Assembly: GCF_014698145.1 (NCBI RefSeq)
Contig: NZ_JACJSM010000007.1
Coordinates: 62,001-126,000, forward strand
Source: Oscillatoria sp. FACHB-1406
GTDB taxonomy: Bacteria; Cyanobacteriota; Cyanobacteriia; Cyanobacteriales; Spirulinaceae
Direction of reading: 5' to 3'
DNA: 64,000 nt
Part shown: positions 24,341 to 33,698 of the stretch, piece after piece
Position numbering within the stretch: the first letter of the stretch is position 1
How the letters are laid out: each line of letters opens with the position of its first letter
The notes under the pieces: model-generated
What the model was told of the DNA's origin: nothing
What the model saw: the letters and a program-made list of their open reading frames with translations, nothing else
The model's database searches: none
Position numbers and translations under genes: made by a program

Positions 24341-25282
24341 ATGAATCTCTCAATTCGCCCTCTCCAAGCCAACGAACTAGAAACAGCAGACAAAATCTTT
24401 AGAATCGCCTTCGGGACTTTCATGGGGCTGCCAAATCCTGCCGATTTTTTAGGCGATGTTGACTACTTAAAAACTCGCTTCAGTGCAAATCCCACCGCAG
24501 CATTGGCTGCTGAAATGGATGGGGAAGTTGTTGGCTCTAATATTGCTTATTCTTGGGGAAGTGTCGGTATATTCGGCCCCCTCAGCGTTCGCCCTGACTT
24601 GTGGAATCGGGGGATCGGTCAACATTTGGTTGAGGCAGCGATCGCGCGATTAGCAGAAGCAGGAACGCAACAGGTGGGATTATTTACCTTCGCCAACAGT
24701 CCAAAGCATCTCGCGCTCTATCAAAAGTTTGGGCTTTACCCGCGCTTTTTAACTTTTCTTTTAACAAAACCGATCCAGTCTATTGCAAAATTTCTACCGG
24801 GCTATAAATACTCAGAACTGACTCAAAAGCGCCAAGAAGTATGCCTTAAAGACTGCTTTGAACTGACCGATTCGCTTTATCCTGGATTGGATTTATCGCG
24901 AGAGATTGTCGCTGTGAGCGAGCAAAATTTAGGCGATACGGTTCTGCTGGAAGATGAAACAAGCTTAGCTGGATTTGCTGTCTGTCATTGCGGGGCGGGA
25001 AGCGAAGCGGGGAGCGAGGTTTGTTACATTAAGTTTGGAGCGGTGCGATCGGGACAAGGGGCGGGAGAACGGTTTGAACGGTTGCTCAAACTGTGCGAAG
25101 TTTATGGGGAAACTCAAAAAATGTCACGGTTGAGCGCGGGTGTTAATAGCAGTCACAATGAAGCGTACACTCGACTGCTCGATCGCGGTTTTCGAGCGGA
25201 AGTTATCGGAGTCGCCATGCACAAAAATAACGAGCCACTTTATCATCGACCGGATGTTTTTGTGTTAGATGATTGGCGCTAA
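24341..25282 (+). CDS. GNAT-family N-acetyltransferase, two-domain form
   Basis: 313 residues. The N-terminal half (about 1-150) is a GNAT domain; the acetyl-CoA pyrophosphate loop is RPDLWNRGIGQHLVEAA (about 86-102), the canonical Q/RxxGxG/A site. The C-terminal half (about 155-313) has a second, degenerate GNAT-like half, with RSGQGAGERFERLLKLCEVY resembling a motif A, so the protein probably folds as a tandem GNAT. It starts 3 bases after the serpin stop, suggesting one transcript, although no functional link is known. Acetyl acceptor unknown. Confidence 0.85.
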   Translation: MNLSIRPLQANELETADKIFRIAFGTFMGLPNPADFLGDVDYLKTRFSANPTAALAAEMDGEVVGSNIAYSWGSVGIFGPLSVRPDLWNRGIGQHLVEAAIARLAEAGTQQVGLFTFANSPKHLALYQKFGLYPRFLTFLLTKPIQSIAKFLPGYKYSELTQKRQEVCLKDCFELTDSLYPGLDLSREIVAVSEQNLGDTVLLEDETSLAGFAVCHCGAGSEAGSEVCYIKFGAVRSGQGAGERFERLLKLCEVYGETQKMSRLSAGVNSSHNEAYTRLLDRGFRAEVIGVAMHKNNEPLYHRPDVFVLDDWR

Positions 25283-25411
25283 TTTAGCAGTTCTCCATTA
25301 GATGAAGTACAAAAAAAATTTCCTAAACTTCCGTTTAACAAACAGCAAATTATTCTCTATCTTCTCCCTTAATAAGACAGATTGATGTGAAGCTGTATAG
25401 AATCAAAAGTA

Positions 25412-25437
25412 GGTGCGTTAGCGCAGTGTAACGCACC
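25412..25437. repeat. Dispersed palindrome, family A
   Basis: GGTGCGTTA, 8-base loop, TAACGCACC, followed by ATTATCTTAAC as at 11001. A wider inverted pair TATAGAATC (25397) and GATTCTATG (25468) surrounds it. Confidence 0.9.
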
Positions 25438-25516
25438 ATTATCTTAACCTAAAATTGAGTGGAGTCGATTCTATGTAACGTCATATTCAATTGGAATATA
25501 GCACGAATTGAAACGT

Positions 25517-25571
25517 GAAAGCACGTTTCTAAACGCACCAAAGTCCTGGCTGGTGGGCGCTGCCCACCCTA
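25517..25571. repeat. Dispersed copy of the right half of the 84-bp repeat, with family B palindrome
   Basis: ACGTTTCTAAACGCACCAAA, then GTCCTGGCTGGTGGGCGCTG, matches the 3' half of the tandem units at 10816-10983 (ACGTTTCTTAACG, GTCTTAGCTGGTGGGCGCTG). It ends CCCACCCTACTA, as they do. Confidence 0.8.
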
Positions 25572-25833
25572 CTACATTGACAAGCTTGATTTTACGGAGA
25601 AAGAGATCGCTGAAATAAAGGAGTGGCAAAGGTTTTAGGAATTGCGTTACCCACGATTGTAAGCTTGTCGATATACTAGGACAATTCCAGTAACTGTAAC
25701 GAGTAATGATGTCATGAATCTCAATAATATTCCTTAATCTATTATCAATTATTCCCTTAGATATCTTGCGTTGATGGCTGAAGGGTGCAAAAATCAAACA
25801 ACGTTCTCGTCACTGCATCGATCGCGCCTTCTT

Positions 25834-27645
25834 ATGCTCGGACAAATTCTGCGCCAACGCTACAAAATCCTTCGCCAACTCGGAGAAGGAGGATTCGGGA
25901 AAACCTTCCTAGCTGAGGATTTGGATATGCCCGTCAATCCGAAGCCGAAGTGCGTGGTGAAGCAACTTCACCCGCAAATGCTCGATCCGGCGATGGTGCG
26001 GCGCTTCGAGAAGGAAGGAGAAATTCTCTATAGATTGGGACAGCAGAACCCGCAAATTCCCGATGTTTACGCTTATTTTCAGGAAAATGGCGAATTTTAC
26101 CTGATTCAAGAATTTATTGAAGGCCACAACTTAGAAGAGGAAATCGGTACGGGAAAGCGCTGGACGGAGGCGCAAACGCGAACCTTTTTGCAAGAAGTTT
26201 TAGAGATTTTGGCATTTGTCCACAAAAATCAGGTGATTCATCGCGATATTAAACCGTCGAATATTATGCGACGAGATCGCGACGGCAAACTGGTCTTAAT
26301 CGACTTCGGAATCGTCAAAGAAATCGTCCAAGGCGGGGCAGATCCAGAGCGCACTTCCGGACAAACCCTCGCCATCGGTACGCCGGGATATATGCCTGCC
26401 GAACAAAGCACGGGGCAACCGCGCTTCAGCAGCGATATTTATGCGTTGGGAATGACCGCAATTCATGCCCTCACCGGCGTTTCGCCCGATCGCTTGCAAA
26501 CAGACGAGCGAGGCGAGGTAATTTGGCAGCATTTAGCTTCAGTGAGTCCGGGTTTTGCCGCTATTCTCTCGAAAATGACCGCCTATTATTTTGGCGATCG
26601 CTATGCGAATGCTCCAGAAGCCCTACAAGCCCTTACCACTACCAGCCCCCCCACCCCAGCAGCAGCCCCAGTTAATCCCCCCAGCGTCGTAGCAGCAACC
26701 GTTGCTGTCGGCGGACATTCCCCCGCTGCGCCGCGTTCTCCCGCAGGAGGTTCGGGATCGATTCCCGATCCCAATTCCTCGTCGCGCTGGCCAGTTATTG
26801 CTGGAGTTGCGATCGCGGGAATTGCCGCCCTCGCCCTCTTGATTGGCTTGCTTCCGCCGCTGTTTCGCCGCGCTTCTACCCCCTCCGAACGTCGGGAAGT
26901 CTCCTCTCAACCGTCGGCTAGTCCCTCACAAAATGCCCCGCGAGCGAGCGATTCTCCCTCTTCTACCTCATCAGGAAGCGATCGCGTTCCAGCTTCTTCC
27001 ACCCCTTCAGGAAGCAATCGCGCTCCAGCTAACCCCACCGATTCAGGAAGCGATCGCGCTCCAGCTTCCCCCTCCGATTCAGGAAGCGATCGCGTTCCAG
27101 CTAACCCCACCTCATCAGGAAGCGATCGCGTCCCGGCTTCCTCTCCCCCTCTCCCCGTCCCCCCCTCTCCCCGTCCCCCCGTCCCCCCCTCTCCCCGTCC
27201 CCAAACCCAGGGCGTTCCTGCCTTCCCCCTCGATACGGCGCGCCGAGATGTCGAAGCGACGCTCGGACAACCTACGAGAGACTTGCGCGGCGCATACGGC
27301 AATACGCGCGCCGTGGTCTACAACGGCGTTCGCGATGGCGTAGATCTCGGCTATCTGTTCGATCGCAACTCCGGGCGCATTCGTCAAACTGAGGCATCTT
27401 TCCGTCAATCTGTCAACCTCCCGACGGCCCAGCAAACCTTAAACGATCTCTTAGACGGTCAAGCACCCGATGCAGTCAGACAGGGACTCGATCGCGTTTA
27501 TCGGCGACAACTCGACAACTATCGCTATCAAGTTGGTGGGGCAAAAGTTCAAATCGTGCGCCAAGATTGCGGCGATATCTATGTCAGTATTTGGGACGAG
27601 CGACTGCACGATTTCGTTGAATTCCAACAGGTCAGACAGTGTTAA
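25834..27645 (+). CDS. Membrane-anchored Ser/Thr protein kinase
   Basis: 603 residues when started at the ATG at 25834 (MLGQILRQRYKILRQLG), the usual beginning of this cyanobacterial kinase family; an upstream in-frame ATG at 25771 adds 21 unrelated residues. Kinase domain about 10-265: Gly loop GEGGFG (18-23), Lys43 in VVKQLHP, catalytic HRDIKPSN (Asp138) and DFG (157-159). A Pro/Ala/Ser linker precedes one membrane helix (about 320-341). Outside it are five 12-residue Ser/Gly repeats (377-436, SGSDRVPA type), a Pro-rich stretch, and a C-terminal domain (465-603) resembling periplasmic or extracellular domains found on such kinases. It probably senses an envelope signal. Confidence 0.93.
   Translation: MLGQILRQRYKILRQLGEGGFGKTFLAEDLDMPVNPKPKCVVKQLHPQMLDPAMVRRFEKEGEILYRLGQQNPQIPDVYAYFQENGEFYLIQEFIEGHNLEEEIGTGKRWTEAQTRTFLQEVLEILAFVHKNQVIHRDIKPSNIMRRDRDGKLVLIDFGIVKEIVQGGADPERTSGQTLAIGTPGYMPAEQSTGQPRFSSDIYALGMTAIHALTGVSPDRLQTDERGEVIWQHLASVSPGFAAILSKMTAYYFGDRYANAPEALQALTTTSPPTPAAAPVNPPSVVAATVAVGGHSPAAPRSPAGGSGSIPDPNSSSRWPVIAGVAIAGIAALALLIGLLPPLFRRASTPSERREVSSQPSASPSQNAPRASDSPSSTSSGSDRVPASSTPSGSNRAPANPTDSGSDRAPASPSDSGSDRVPANPTSSGSDRVPASSPPLPVPPSPRPPVPPSPRPQTQGVPAFPLDTARRDVEATLGQPTRDLRGAYGNTRAVVYNGVRDGVDLGYLFDRNSGRIRQTEASFRQSVNLPTAQQTLNDLLDGQAPDAVRQGLDRVYRRQLDNYRYQVGGAKVQIVRQDCGDIYVSIWDERLHDFVEFQQVRQC
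26971..27150 (+). repeat. 36-bp coding repeats, most units containing GCGATCGC
   Basis: Five units of 36 bases (12 codons) start at 26971, 27007, 27043, 27079 and 27115. Each begins TCAGGAAGC; four of the five continue GATCGCG, creating the HIP1 octamer, and the second has a single change (CAATCGCG). They encode the SGSDRVPA linker of the kinase. Confidence 0.9.
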
Positions 27646-27779
27646 AATTTCCCGACCATTTTACGCGAGCAGCGATTTGCGGTAATCTGTTAAGCTTGAA
27701 ACTTCCGATCGCAGGACGGAATTAGAAAGTAAAAAATTTAAGCGAACTGCTGACCCCTGTTACTCGCATCTTACCCAGT

Positions 27780-29225
27780 ATGGCTGCACTGATTTCTCCA
27801 ACTGTCGATTTATTGCTATACGATTTGCGTCATGAATCGGGGCAAAGTTTGGAAGATATTCAAGAAAATCGCAATCTTTTTATCAAAAAGTTTCCGGCGA
27901 ATTTTACCTCAATTGACTGGGAAAAAGATAATCGTTCTGAGGCAGAATTTGTCGAATTACTCGATGAGAGAACGCAGATTGAAAATCTACAGATTGCTTC
28001 GCCGGAATTTCAAGGTTATTGCTATCCCGTGCGCATCCAAGAGGCTTATGGATTGCTCCTCAGTTGTGGCGTTCGAGACAAATACTTACCGTATTCAGTC
28101 GCTTATTCTTCCAAAATCAAGCATATTTTAGAGCAAGCTTTACAAGGACAGTCAGGAAGCTTGGGACAAACTTGGATGATTTCGGCTTATATAGAACCCT
28201 TTACTTATACCCAAGCAACGGCTTTAGCGAAAGAGTGCTACAAAAGCTTTATGGAAGGGGGAAGTTGGGAAGAAAATTTAACCAGTACGAGTAATTTTTT
28301 AGGGGGGAAATTATTTGAACTGTGGAGCTTCGATCCTTCGTTAGAATCGCTCACTGAAGAGATGGAAGTCCCTAAAGAGGTAGAAAAAGTTAATCGAAGC
28401 CATCACGTTATTATTGCGATTTATCCGAGTCTAGAGATAGCATCATCAGCAACCTATTTTATTGCCGAATGGTTGCGTTTATTTTGCTACCGGCATCAAG
28501 TGCTTTGGCACTACCGTCAGAGTCGGTTATTAAAAGAATTATTAGTCGCCGATCGCGTCGATATTCAACGTTACTTTGAAAATGTCGGGAAAGGAAAGGC
28601 GAATTCGAGTTCTCTCGAGCAAATCGAAGAAAAACTCGAATTTATCCGCGCGATGTTTGTTGATTACAGCCTCGATCTCAACGAACTGCAACATAAAATT
28701 GCAGCGATGGACTTGAGTTTGGAGCTATACAACCAACATAGCAGCGCCCTAGCGACCAGTGTGGCAGCCGAAAATTTATCGGGAGATTTGGCGTTTTTGG
28801 GACAATTTGCGACTTTGGCGCGCGATCGCTATTTGCGGTTTTTACAAAAAGATTTTGAAACGGCGAAGGGCGGTTTAGAATTGCTCGAACTGGCGATTCA
28901 ACTCCTGCGCGCGGAAGTTTCCGTCAGTCAAGCAAAAGGCGATCGCGAAACGGCGCGGCAAAATCGTACCTTCCAAAATACCGCTTTGATTTTAGGAACG
29001 GGAATCGGTAGCGGTATCGCGACGGCAACCCTCGCAGCGCGCGGTCCTGCGATCGAGCAAAAACAAATTCAAGCTACCCTCGCTACGCCTGCGGGACAAT
29101 TTATGTCTAAAAATCTTGCCATCCCGCCGTCCTGGATCGTTCTCAGTTCTGCGGCTCTGTTGAGTTTAATCGTAGCCGCGATCGCGTCGCTCGTCATGGG
29201 AACCATTGTGGCGATACGGGAGTAG
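27780..29225 (+). CDS. Unrecognised protein with coiled coil and two C-terminal membrane helices
   Basis: 481 residues that match no family I know. The first 300 residues are mixed and soluble-looking, with no signal peptide (MAALISPTVDLLLYDLRHES). About 250-390 is largely helical and probably coiled coil (SSLEQIEEKLEFIRAMF, RDRYLRFLQKDFETAKGGLE). Two hydrophobic segments follow: a Gly-rich one (ALILGTGIGSGIATATLAA, about 403-421) and one at the extreme C-terminus (WIVLSSAALLSLIVAAIASL, about 455-474). A cytosolic domain anchored by a C-terminal hairpin is the likely topology. It sits alone between the kinase and the ClpC-like gene, in the same direction. Codon use and HIP1 content are typical of the genome. 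Confidence 0.75.
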   Translation: MAALISPTVDLLLYDLRHESGQSLEDIQENRNLFIKKFPANFTSIDWEKDNRSEAEFVELLDERTQIENLQIASPEFQGYCYPVRIQEAYGLLLSCGVRDKYLPYSVAYSSKIKHILEQALQGQSGSLGQTWMISAYIEPFTYTQATALAKECYKSFMEGGSWEENLTSTSNFLGGKLFELWSFDPSLESLTEEMEVPKEVEKVNRSHHVIIAIYPSLEIASSATYFIAEWLRLFCYRHQVLWHYRQSRLLKELLVADRVDIQRYFENVGKGKANSSSLEQIEEKLEFIRAMFVDYSLDLNELQHKIAAMDLSLELYNQHSSALATSVAAENLSGDLAFLGQFATLARDRYLRFLQKDFETAKGGLELLELAIQLLRAEVSVSQAKGDRETARQNRTFQNTALILGTGIGSGIATATLAARGPAIEQKQIQATLATPAGQFMSKNLAIPPSWIVLSSAALLSLIVAAIASLVMGTIVAIRE

Positions 29226-29454
29226 AGAACAGAAGGTTAGAGGCGATCGATCCACGGGGTAGAAAAGAAAAAATATAACGGTATAGCAAAGGTTTCGGAC
29301 GCTAAGGATCGTTAGCGTAATTTGCAATTTTCAACTACCCCATTCCCGATTACGGTTTACCCCACTGCGTAAAATTATCCTGAATGACTACAGTGGAAAG
29401 AGAAAAATAATTAAGAAGCGTAAATCCACGTAATCACCTTATTCTATCGCTACT

Positions 29455-31794
29455 ATGTTTGAACATTTTCTTGACGTTGCGATTAAGTCAGTCATTATTG
29501 CCCAGGAAGAAGCTCGACGGACGGGGCATAACTTGGTCGGCACGGAACAATTATTATTAGGGTTGATTGCGGAAGGAACGGGAATCGCTGCAAAACTTCT
29601 GTCTCAGCAGGGCGTAACCCTCCAAGCAGCCCGCGTTCAGGTCGATGAGTTAATCGGTCGCGGCCCGGGTTATGTCCCGGCGAATCTTCCCTTTACGCCG
29701 AAAGCGAGGGCAGTGTTTGAGGAGGCGCTGGCAGAAGCGCGCCGTCTCGGACAAAACGCGATCGCGACCGAACACATTTTACTCGCTCTCCTCAAAGATA
29801 CCGATACAGTTGCCATTCGGGTGTTACAAAATCTCGGAGTCAATCTCGAGACCTTGCGCACGGCTATCATTCGCGCGATCGGCGAAACGGCAGCGGCAAA
29901 ACCCGTTCGCAACAATCGCAAAGGCAATCCGTTCTCGGGCGAACCGCAAAGCCAACATTTCAATTTAGCGGAATTTAGCACGAATTTAACCCAACAAGCG
30001 CGGGAAGGAAAACTCGATCCCGTTGTCGGACGCGATGCTGAAGTTGCCCGCGCCATCCAAATTTTGGGCCGTCGTACCAAAAATAATCCCGTTCTCGTCG
30101 GCGAACCCGGAGTCGGAAAAACTGCGATCGCTGCTGGAATCGCCCAGCGTATTGTCAATGGCGACGCACCAGAACTGCTGCACGACAAACAGGTTATTAG
30201 TGTCGATATGGGCGCAATGGTGGCGGGAACCCGCTTTAGGGGAGAATTTGAGGAACGCCTCAAGGGAATGGTCGATGAAGTCCAGCGCGCGGGGAATATC
30301 ATCCTGTTTATCGACGAAATCCATACTCTCGTCGGTGCGGGGTCGATTGAAGGCGCGATGGATGCGGCGAACCTCCTCAAACCGGCGCTGGCGCGCGGTG
30401 AGTTGCAGTGCGTCGGCGCAACGACCTTAGATGAGTATCGCCAGCATATCGAGTCCGATGCGGCTTTGGAACGTCGCTTCCAAAAGGTGATGGTCGGCGA
30501 ACCGTCGGTTGAAGATGCGATCGCGATCTTACAAGGTTTGCGTTCTACTTATGCCGATTTCCACAACGTCCAGTTTACCGATTCTGCCTTGGAAGCAGCG
30601 GCGAAGCTCTCAGATCGTTATATTCGCGATCGCTTCCTCCCGGATAAAGCCATCGACTTAATCGACGAAGCTGGTTCTCGCGCTCGCTTGCAGCATTCCG
30701 CCGCCCTCAAATCCACCCTCGAGGAACCCACCGTTCCCGTTGTCGATAGCGAAACAATTGCCCAAATTGTCGCCGCTTGGACGGGGATTCCGGCGAATAA
30801 ATTAACCGCCGCCGAATCGGAAATGTTGCTGCATTTAGAAGCCAACTTACACGAGCGCGTTATCGGACAAAACGAAGCCGTAACTGCCGTCGCACGCGCT
30901 ATCCGCCGTTCTCGTGCGGGGATCGGCGATCCCAACCGCCCGATCGCGAGTTTCGTCTTCTGCGGGCCTACCGGAGTCGGGAAAACCGAACTTGCTAAAG
31001 CCCTCGCTGCTTACCTTTTCGGTTCCGATGACGCGATGATTCGCCTCGATATGTCGGAATTGATGGAATCGCATACGGTATCGAAACTCATCGGTTCGCC
31101 GCCGGGATATGTCGGACATGAGGAAGGCGGACAGCTTACCGAAGCAGTACGTCGCAAACCTTATTCGGTTGTCCTGTTCGACGAAATCGAGAAAGCGCAC
31201 CCGGATGTGTTTAACCTCCTGTTGCAATTGCTCGATGACGGTCGCCTCACGGATGCGCGCGGTCGCGTCGTAGACTTCAAGAATACGATCGTGATTATGA
31301 CCTCGAATATTGGCTCGAAGGCGATCGAAAAAGGCGGTAGCGGGATTGGTTTTGAGTTTGCTGATAACCTCGCGCAAGTGCAACAACAACGCATTCGCGG
31401 TAGCGTCACCGATAACCTCAAGCAATTCTTCCGTCCTGAGTTTCTCAACCGCCTCGACGAAATCATCGTTTTCGAGCCGTTGCAGAAAGCCCAAGTGCAG
31501 CAGATTGCCGAGATAATGGTGAAGGAAGTGCGCGATCGCGTTTGGGAAATCCACGGTTTGAATTTGGAAGTGCGCGATCGCTTCCAAGACTACGCCGTTA
31601 AAATCGGTTACGATCCTGCCTACGGCGCGCGTCCCCTCCGTCGTGCGTTAACCAACCTTCTCGAAGATAACCTCGCTGAAGCTATCCTCGAAGGACGAGT
31701 TAATGAAGGCGATACGGTTATTGTCGATCTCGACGATGATGGGCGGGTGCAAGTTTTCCCCCTCGTCCCGCAATCCGTCCTGCAAGCTGTATAA
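29455..31794 (+). CDS. ClpC-type AAA+ chaperone lacking the middle (UVR) domain
   Basis: 779 residues. Two Clp-N repeats (1-145), AAA-1 with Walker A GEPGVGKT (216-223) and Walker [12 protein letters not shown]-2 with Walker A GPTGVGKT (504-511) and Walker [12 protein letters not shown]. The ClpP-docking tripeptide IGF is present (631-633), so it should unfold substrates for a ClpP-type peptidase. Between [18 protein letters not shown] and [15 protein letters not shown] only about 20 residues occur, where ClpC has a roughly 50-residue helical M domain with a UVR motif. Since that domain binds MecA-type adaptors and represses ClpC, this looks like a second, differently regulated ClpC. Start ATG as in standard ClpC (MFEHF). 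Confidence 0.92.
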   Translation: MFEHFLDVAIKSVIIAQEEARRTGHNLVGTEQLLLGLIAEGTGIAAKLLSQQGVTLQAARVQVDELIGRGPGYVPANLPFTPKARAVFEEALAEARRLGQNAIATEHILLALLKDTDTVAIRVLQNLGVNLETLRTAIIRAIGETAAAKPVRNNRKGNPFSGEPQSQHFNLAEFSTNLTQQAREGKLDPVVGRDAEVARAIQILGRRTKNNPVLVGEPGVGKTAIAAGIAQRIVNGDAPELLHDKQVISVDMGAMVAGTRFRGEFEERLKGMVDEVQRAGNIILFIDEIHTLVGAGSIEGAMDAANLLKPALARGELQCVGATTLDEYRQHIESDAALERRFQKVMVGEPSVEDAIAILQGLRSTYADFHNVQFTDSALEAAAKLSDRYIRDRFLPDKAIDLIDEAGSRARLQHSAALKSTLEEPTVPVVDSETIAQIVAAWTGIPANKLTAAESEMLLHLEANLHERVIGQNEAVTAVARAIRRSRAGIGDPNRPIASFVFCGPTGVGKTELAKALAAYLFGSDDAMIRLDMSELMESHTVSKLIGSPPGYVGHEEGGQLTEAVRRKPYSVVLFDEIEKAHPDVFNLLLQLLDDGRLTDARGRVVDFKNTIVIMTSNIGSKAIEKGGSGIGFEFADNLAQVQQQRIRGSVTDNLKQFFRPEFLNRLDEIIVFEPLQKAQVQQIAEIMVKEVRDRVWEIHGLNLEVRDRFQDYAVKIGYDPAYGARPLRRALTNLLEDNLAEAILEGRVNEGDTVIVDLDDDGRVQVFPLVPQSVLQAV

Positions 31795-31803
31795 ATCTCA
31801 AGG

Positions 31804-31828
31804 CTTAACCCCGTTTGAACGGGTTAAG
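31804..31828 (+). terminator. Hairpin after the ClpC-like gene
   Basis: CTTAACCCCGTT and AACGGGTTAAG pair with one bulged C around a TG loop. There is no T-run, so its role as terminator is uncertain; it starts 10 bases after the stop codon. Confidence 0.5.
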
Positions 31829-31866
31829 AGGATGAAACCCTTGCTGTAGGGACGTTAAATCTTGCT

Positions 31867-31894
31867 GTAGGGACGTTAAATTTAACGTCCCTAC
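31867..31894. repeat. Dispersed palindrome, family C
   Basis: GTAGGGACGTTAAA joined directly to its reverse complement TTTAACGTCCCTAC, a perfect 28-base palindrome. A partial direct copy (GTAGGGACGTTAAAT) lies just upstream at 31846. A second member is at 54866-54891. Confidence 0.95.
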
Positions 31895-31963
31895 TTTAAC
31901 GTTGCGGAGCGATCGCGCCTACAATTAAAAATGAGAAAGAACCGCAGATATCGAGCAAGCAAC

Positions 31964-32932
31964 ATGGAGATTAAAGACGGTTTCGTCGGCACAGTCGGCA
32001 ATACCCCCCTGATTCGCTTAAACAGTTTCAGCCAGCAAACCGGCTGCGAAATTCTCGGCAAAGCTGAATTTCTCAATCCCGGCGGTTCGGTCAAAGATCG
32101 CGCCGCTTTATTCATCATTGAGGATGCCGAAAAGCAAGGTCTTCTCAATCCCGGCGGTACGGTTGTCGAAGGGACGGCGGGTAATACCGGCATTGGTTTA
32201 GCCCATATTTGTAATGCCAAAGGCTATAAATGCCTCATCGTCATTCCCGAAACTCAATCGCCAGAAAAAATCGAACTGCTGAGAACATTAGGTGCAGAAG
32301 TTCGCACCGTTCCCGCTGTTCCCTATAAAGATCCCAATAATTATGTCAAACTCTCCGGTCGCCTTGCCGCAGAAATGGACAACGCGATTTGGGCCAATCA
32401 ATTTGATAACTTAGCCAATCGCCGCGCCCACTACGAAACCACCGGGCCGGAAATTTGGGAACAAACCGACGGTAAAATCGATGGTTGGGTCGCCGCGACG
32501 GGAACGGGAGGAACTTATGCGGGCGTAGCTTTATTCCTGAAAGAAAAAAATCCCGATATTCAATGCGTTGTTGCCGACCCGATGGGCAGCGCGCTGTATA
32601 GTTACGTTAAAACCGGAGAACTGACAACAGAAGGCAGTTCGATTACCGAAGGGATTGGCAACAGTCGCGTTACGGCGAATATGGAAGGCGTACCGACCGA
32701 CGATGCCATTCAAATCGGCGATCGCGAGTGCATTCAAACCATCTATCAATTGTTGCGCGAAGATGGGTTATTTATGGGCGGTTCGGTCGGAATTAACGTC
32801 GCCGCTACCTGCGCTTTAGCCCGAAAACTCGGCCCCGGACATACAATTGTTACGGTACTGTGCGATGGCGGTTCGCGCTATCAATCGAAACTGTTTAATC
32901 GCGACTGGCTGAAGGAAAAGGGATTACTTTAG
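31964..32932 (+). CDS. cysK: Cysteine synthase A (O-acetylserine sulfhydrylase)
   Basis: 322 residues from the ATG at 31964 (MEIKDGFVGTVGNTPLIRL); an upstream in-frame ATG at 31931 adds an implausible basic 11-residue extension. Makes cysteine from O-acetylserine and sulfide in the cytosol, using pyridoxal phosphate. The PLP lysine is Lys44 in NPGGSVKDRAAL, the substrate loop GTAGNTGIGLAH follows, and the phosphate-binding glycine-rich loop is ATGTGGTYAGV. The C-terminus matches the long CysK subgroup. Located after the ClpC-like gene but separated by palindromes, so independently expressed. Confidence 0.93.
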   Translation: MEIKDGFVGTVGNTPLIRLNSFSQQTGCEILGKAEFLNPGGSVKDRAALFIIEDAEKQGLLNPGGTVVEGTAGNTGIGLAHICNAKGYKCLIVIPETQSPEKIELLRTLGAEVRTVPAVPYKDPNNYVKLSGRLAAEMDNAIWANQFDNLANRRAHYETTGPEIWEQTDGKIDGWVAATGTGGTYAGVALFLKEKNPDIQCVVADPMGSALYSYVKTGELTTEGSSITEGIGNSRVTANMEGVPTDDAIQIGDRECIQTIYQLLREDGLFMGGSVGINVAATCALARKLGPGHTIVTVLCDGGSRYQSKLFNRDWLKEKGLL

Positions 32933-32945
32933 TGCATAGTGGGGT

Positions 32946-33443
32946 TTAAATTCCAATTGCATACTTTTTCCACTCGGGATTGCGACCGCTTTTCACGTAG
33001 CGGGCAACTTCAAAGTGGAGGCTGCTATAAGGTCGGCGGGGCTGCGTTCTCAGCGGCATCGAAGCTTCAGCGGGCGTGCGGTTGCCCTTGTTGACATTGC
33101 AGCGAACGCAAGCCGAAACGAGATTTTCCCATATATCCTGACCGCCGCGCGATCGCGGAATCACATGATCCAAGGTCAGGCTATCCCCTTTATAGCTACA
33201 GTATTGACAAGTATGGTCGTCGCGTTCTAAGATGTTTCGCCGAGTCAGCGGAATTTCTCGGTAAGGCACTCGAACGTAGTAGCGAAGCCGAATCACGGTG
33301 GGAACCGGAAATTCTGAATAGACGTAGTGTTGTTGGTACTCTAGCTGTTCTGCCTTACCCTTCAGCAAAAGTACGACCGCTCGTCGCCACGTTGTGATGT
33401 TGAGCGGTTCGTAGGAAGCGTTCAAAACGAGAACCTTGCTCAT
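32946..33443 (-). CDS. HNH endonuclease family protein
   Basis: 165 residues, a widely conserved cyanobacterial type. The HNH core is in the second half: CQYCSYKGDSLTLDHVIPRS with the metal-binding His in LDHVIP, the structural Asn in WENLVSACVRCN, and two CxxC pairs that bind a structural zinc. The N-terminus begins MSKVLVLNASYEPLNITTWR, the usual start of this family. It is not next to phage or intron sequence. A chromosomal, housekeeping-like nuclease is more likely than a mobile element; its substrate is unknown. Convergent with cysK, with only 13 bases between the stops. Confidence 0.9.
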   Translation of the reverse strand: MSKVLVLNASYEPLNITTWRRAVVLLLKGKAEQLEYQQHYVYSEFPVPTVIRLRYYVRVPYREIPLTRRNILERDDHTCQYCSYKGDSLTLDHVIPRSRGGQDIWENLVSACVRCNVNKGNRTPAEASMPLRTQPRRPYSSLHFEVARYVKSGRNPEWKKYAIGI

Positions 33444-33698
33444 TTGTTTTTAACAGTTGCCAAAACCTACCAAAGATGGTAGCACACTAGAAGTGTAAAA
33501 CTGCTTTCCCTGCTCTGCGGTAGCCTTGCAAGCCGAGAGAATCGCAAATTAGGCAGAACAGATAAACAGACTCAATGGCACGGATTTCAGGAGAGTTGGG
33601 AGCGTCCAAACTCCCCTTTATCAAGGTTTGTGGTATTAGTCCCTACCGCTTTAAGTGCCATTCAATCCAACGGATAATGATTAATTATTAATTTTTAA

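Larger units (their letters stand above)
25283..25833. other. 551-base intergenic region with dispersed palindromes
   Basis: No gene is supported; a minus-strand open frame at 25471-25797 overlaps the repeats and is rejected. The region contains a family A palindrome (25412-25437), flanked by inversely repeated TATAGAATC and GATTCTATG, and a family B palindrome (25552-25568) with a degenerate half of the 84-bp unit seen at 10816. The rest is A/T-rich leader of the kinase gene. Confidence 0.7.

Noticed and set aside
25471-25797. Minus-strand open frame of 108 codons between the GNAT and kinase genes
   Set aside because: It reads through two dispersed palindromes, so its sequence is a by-product of repeats; no domain.
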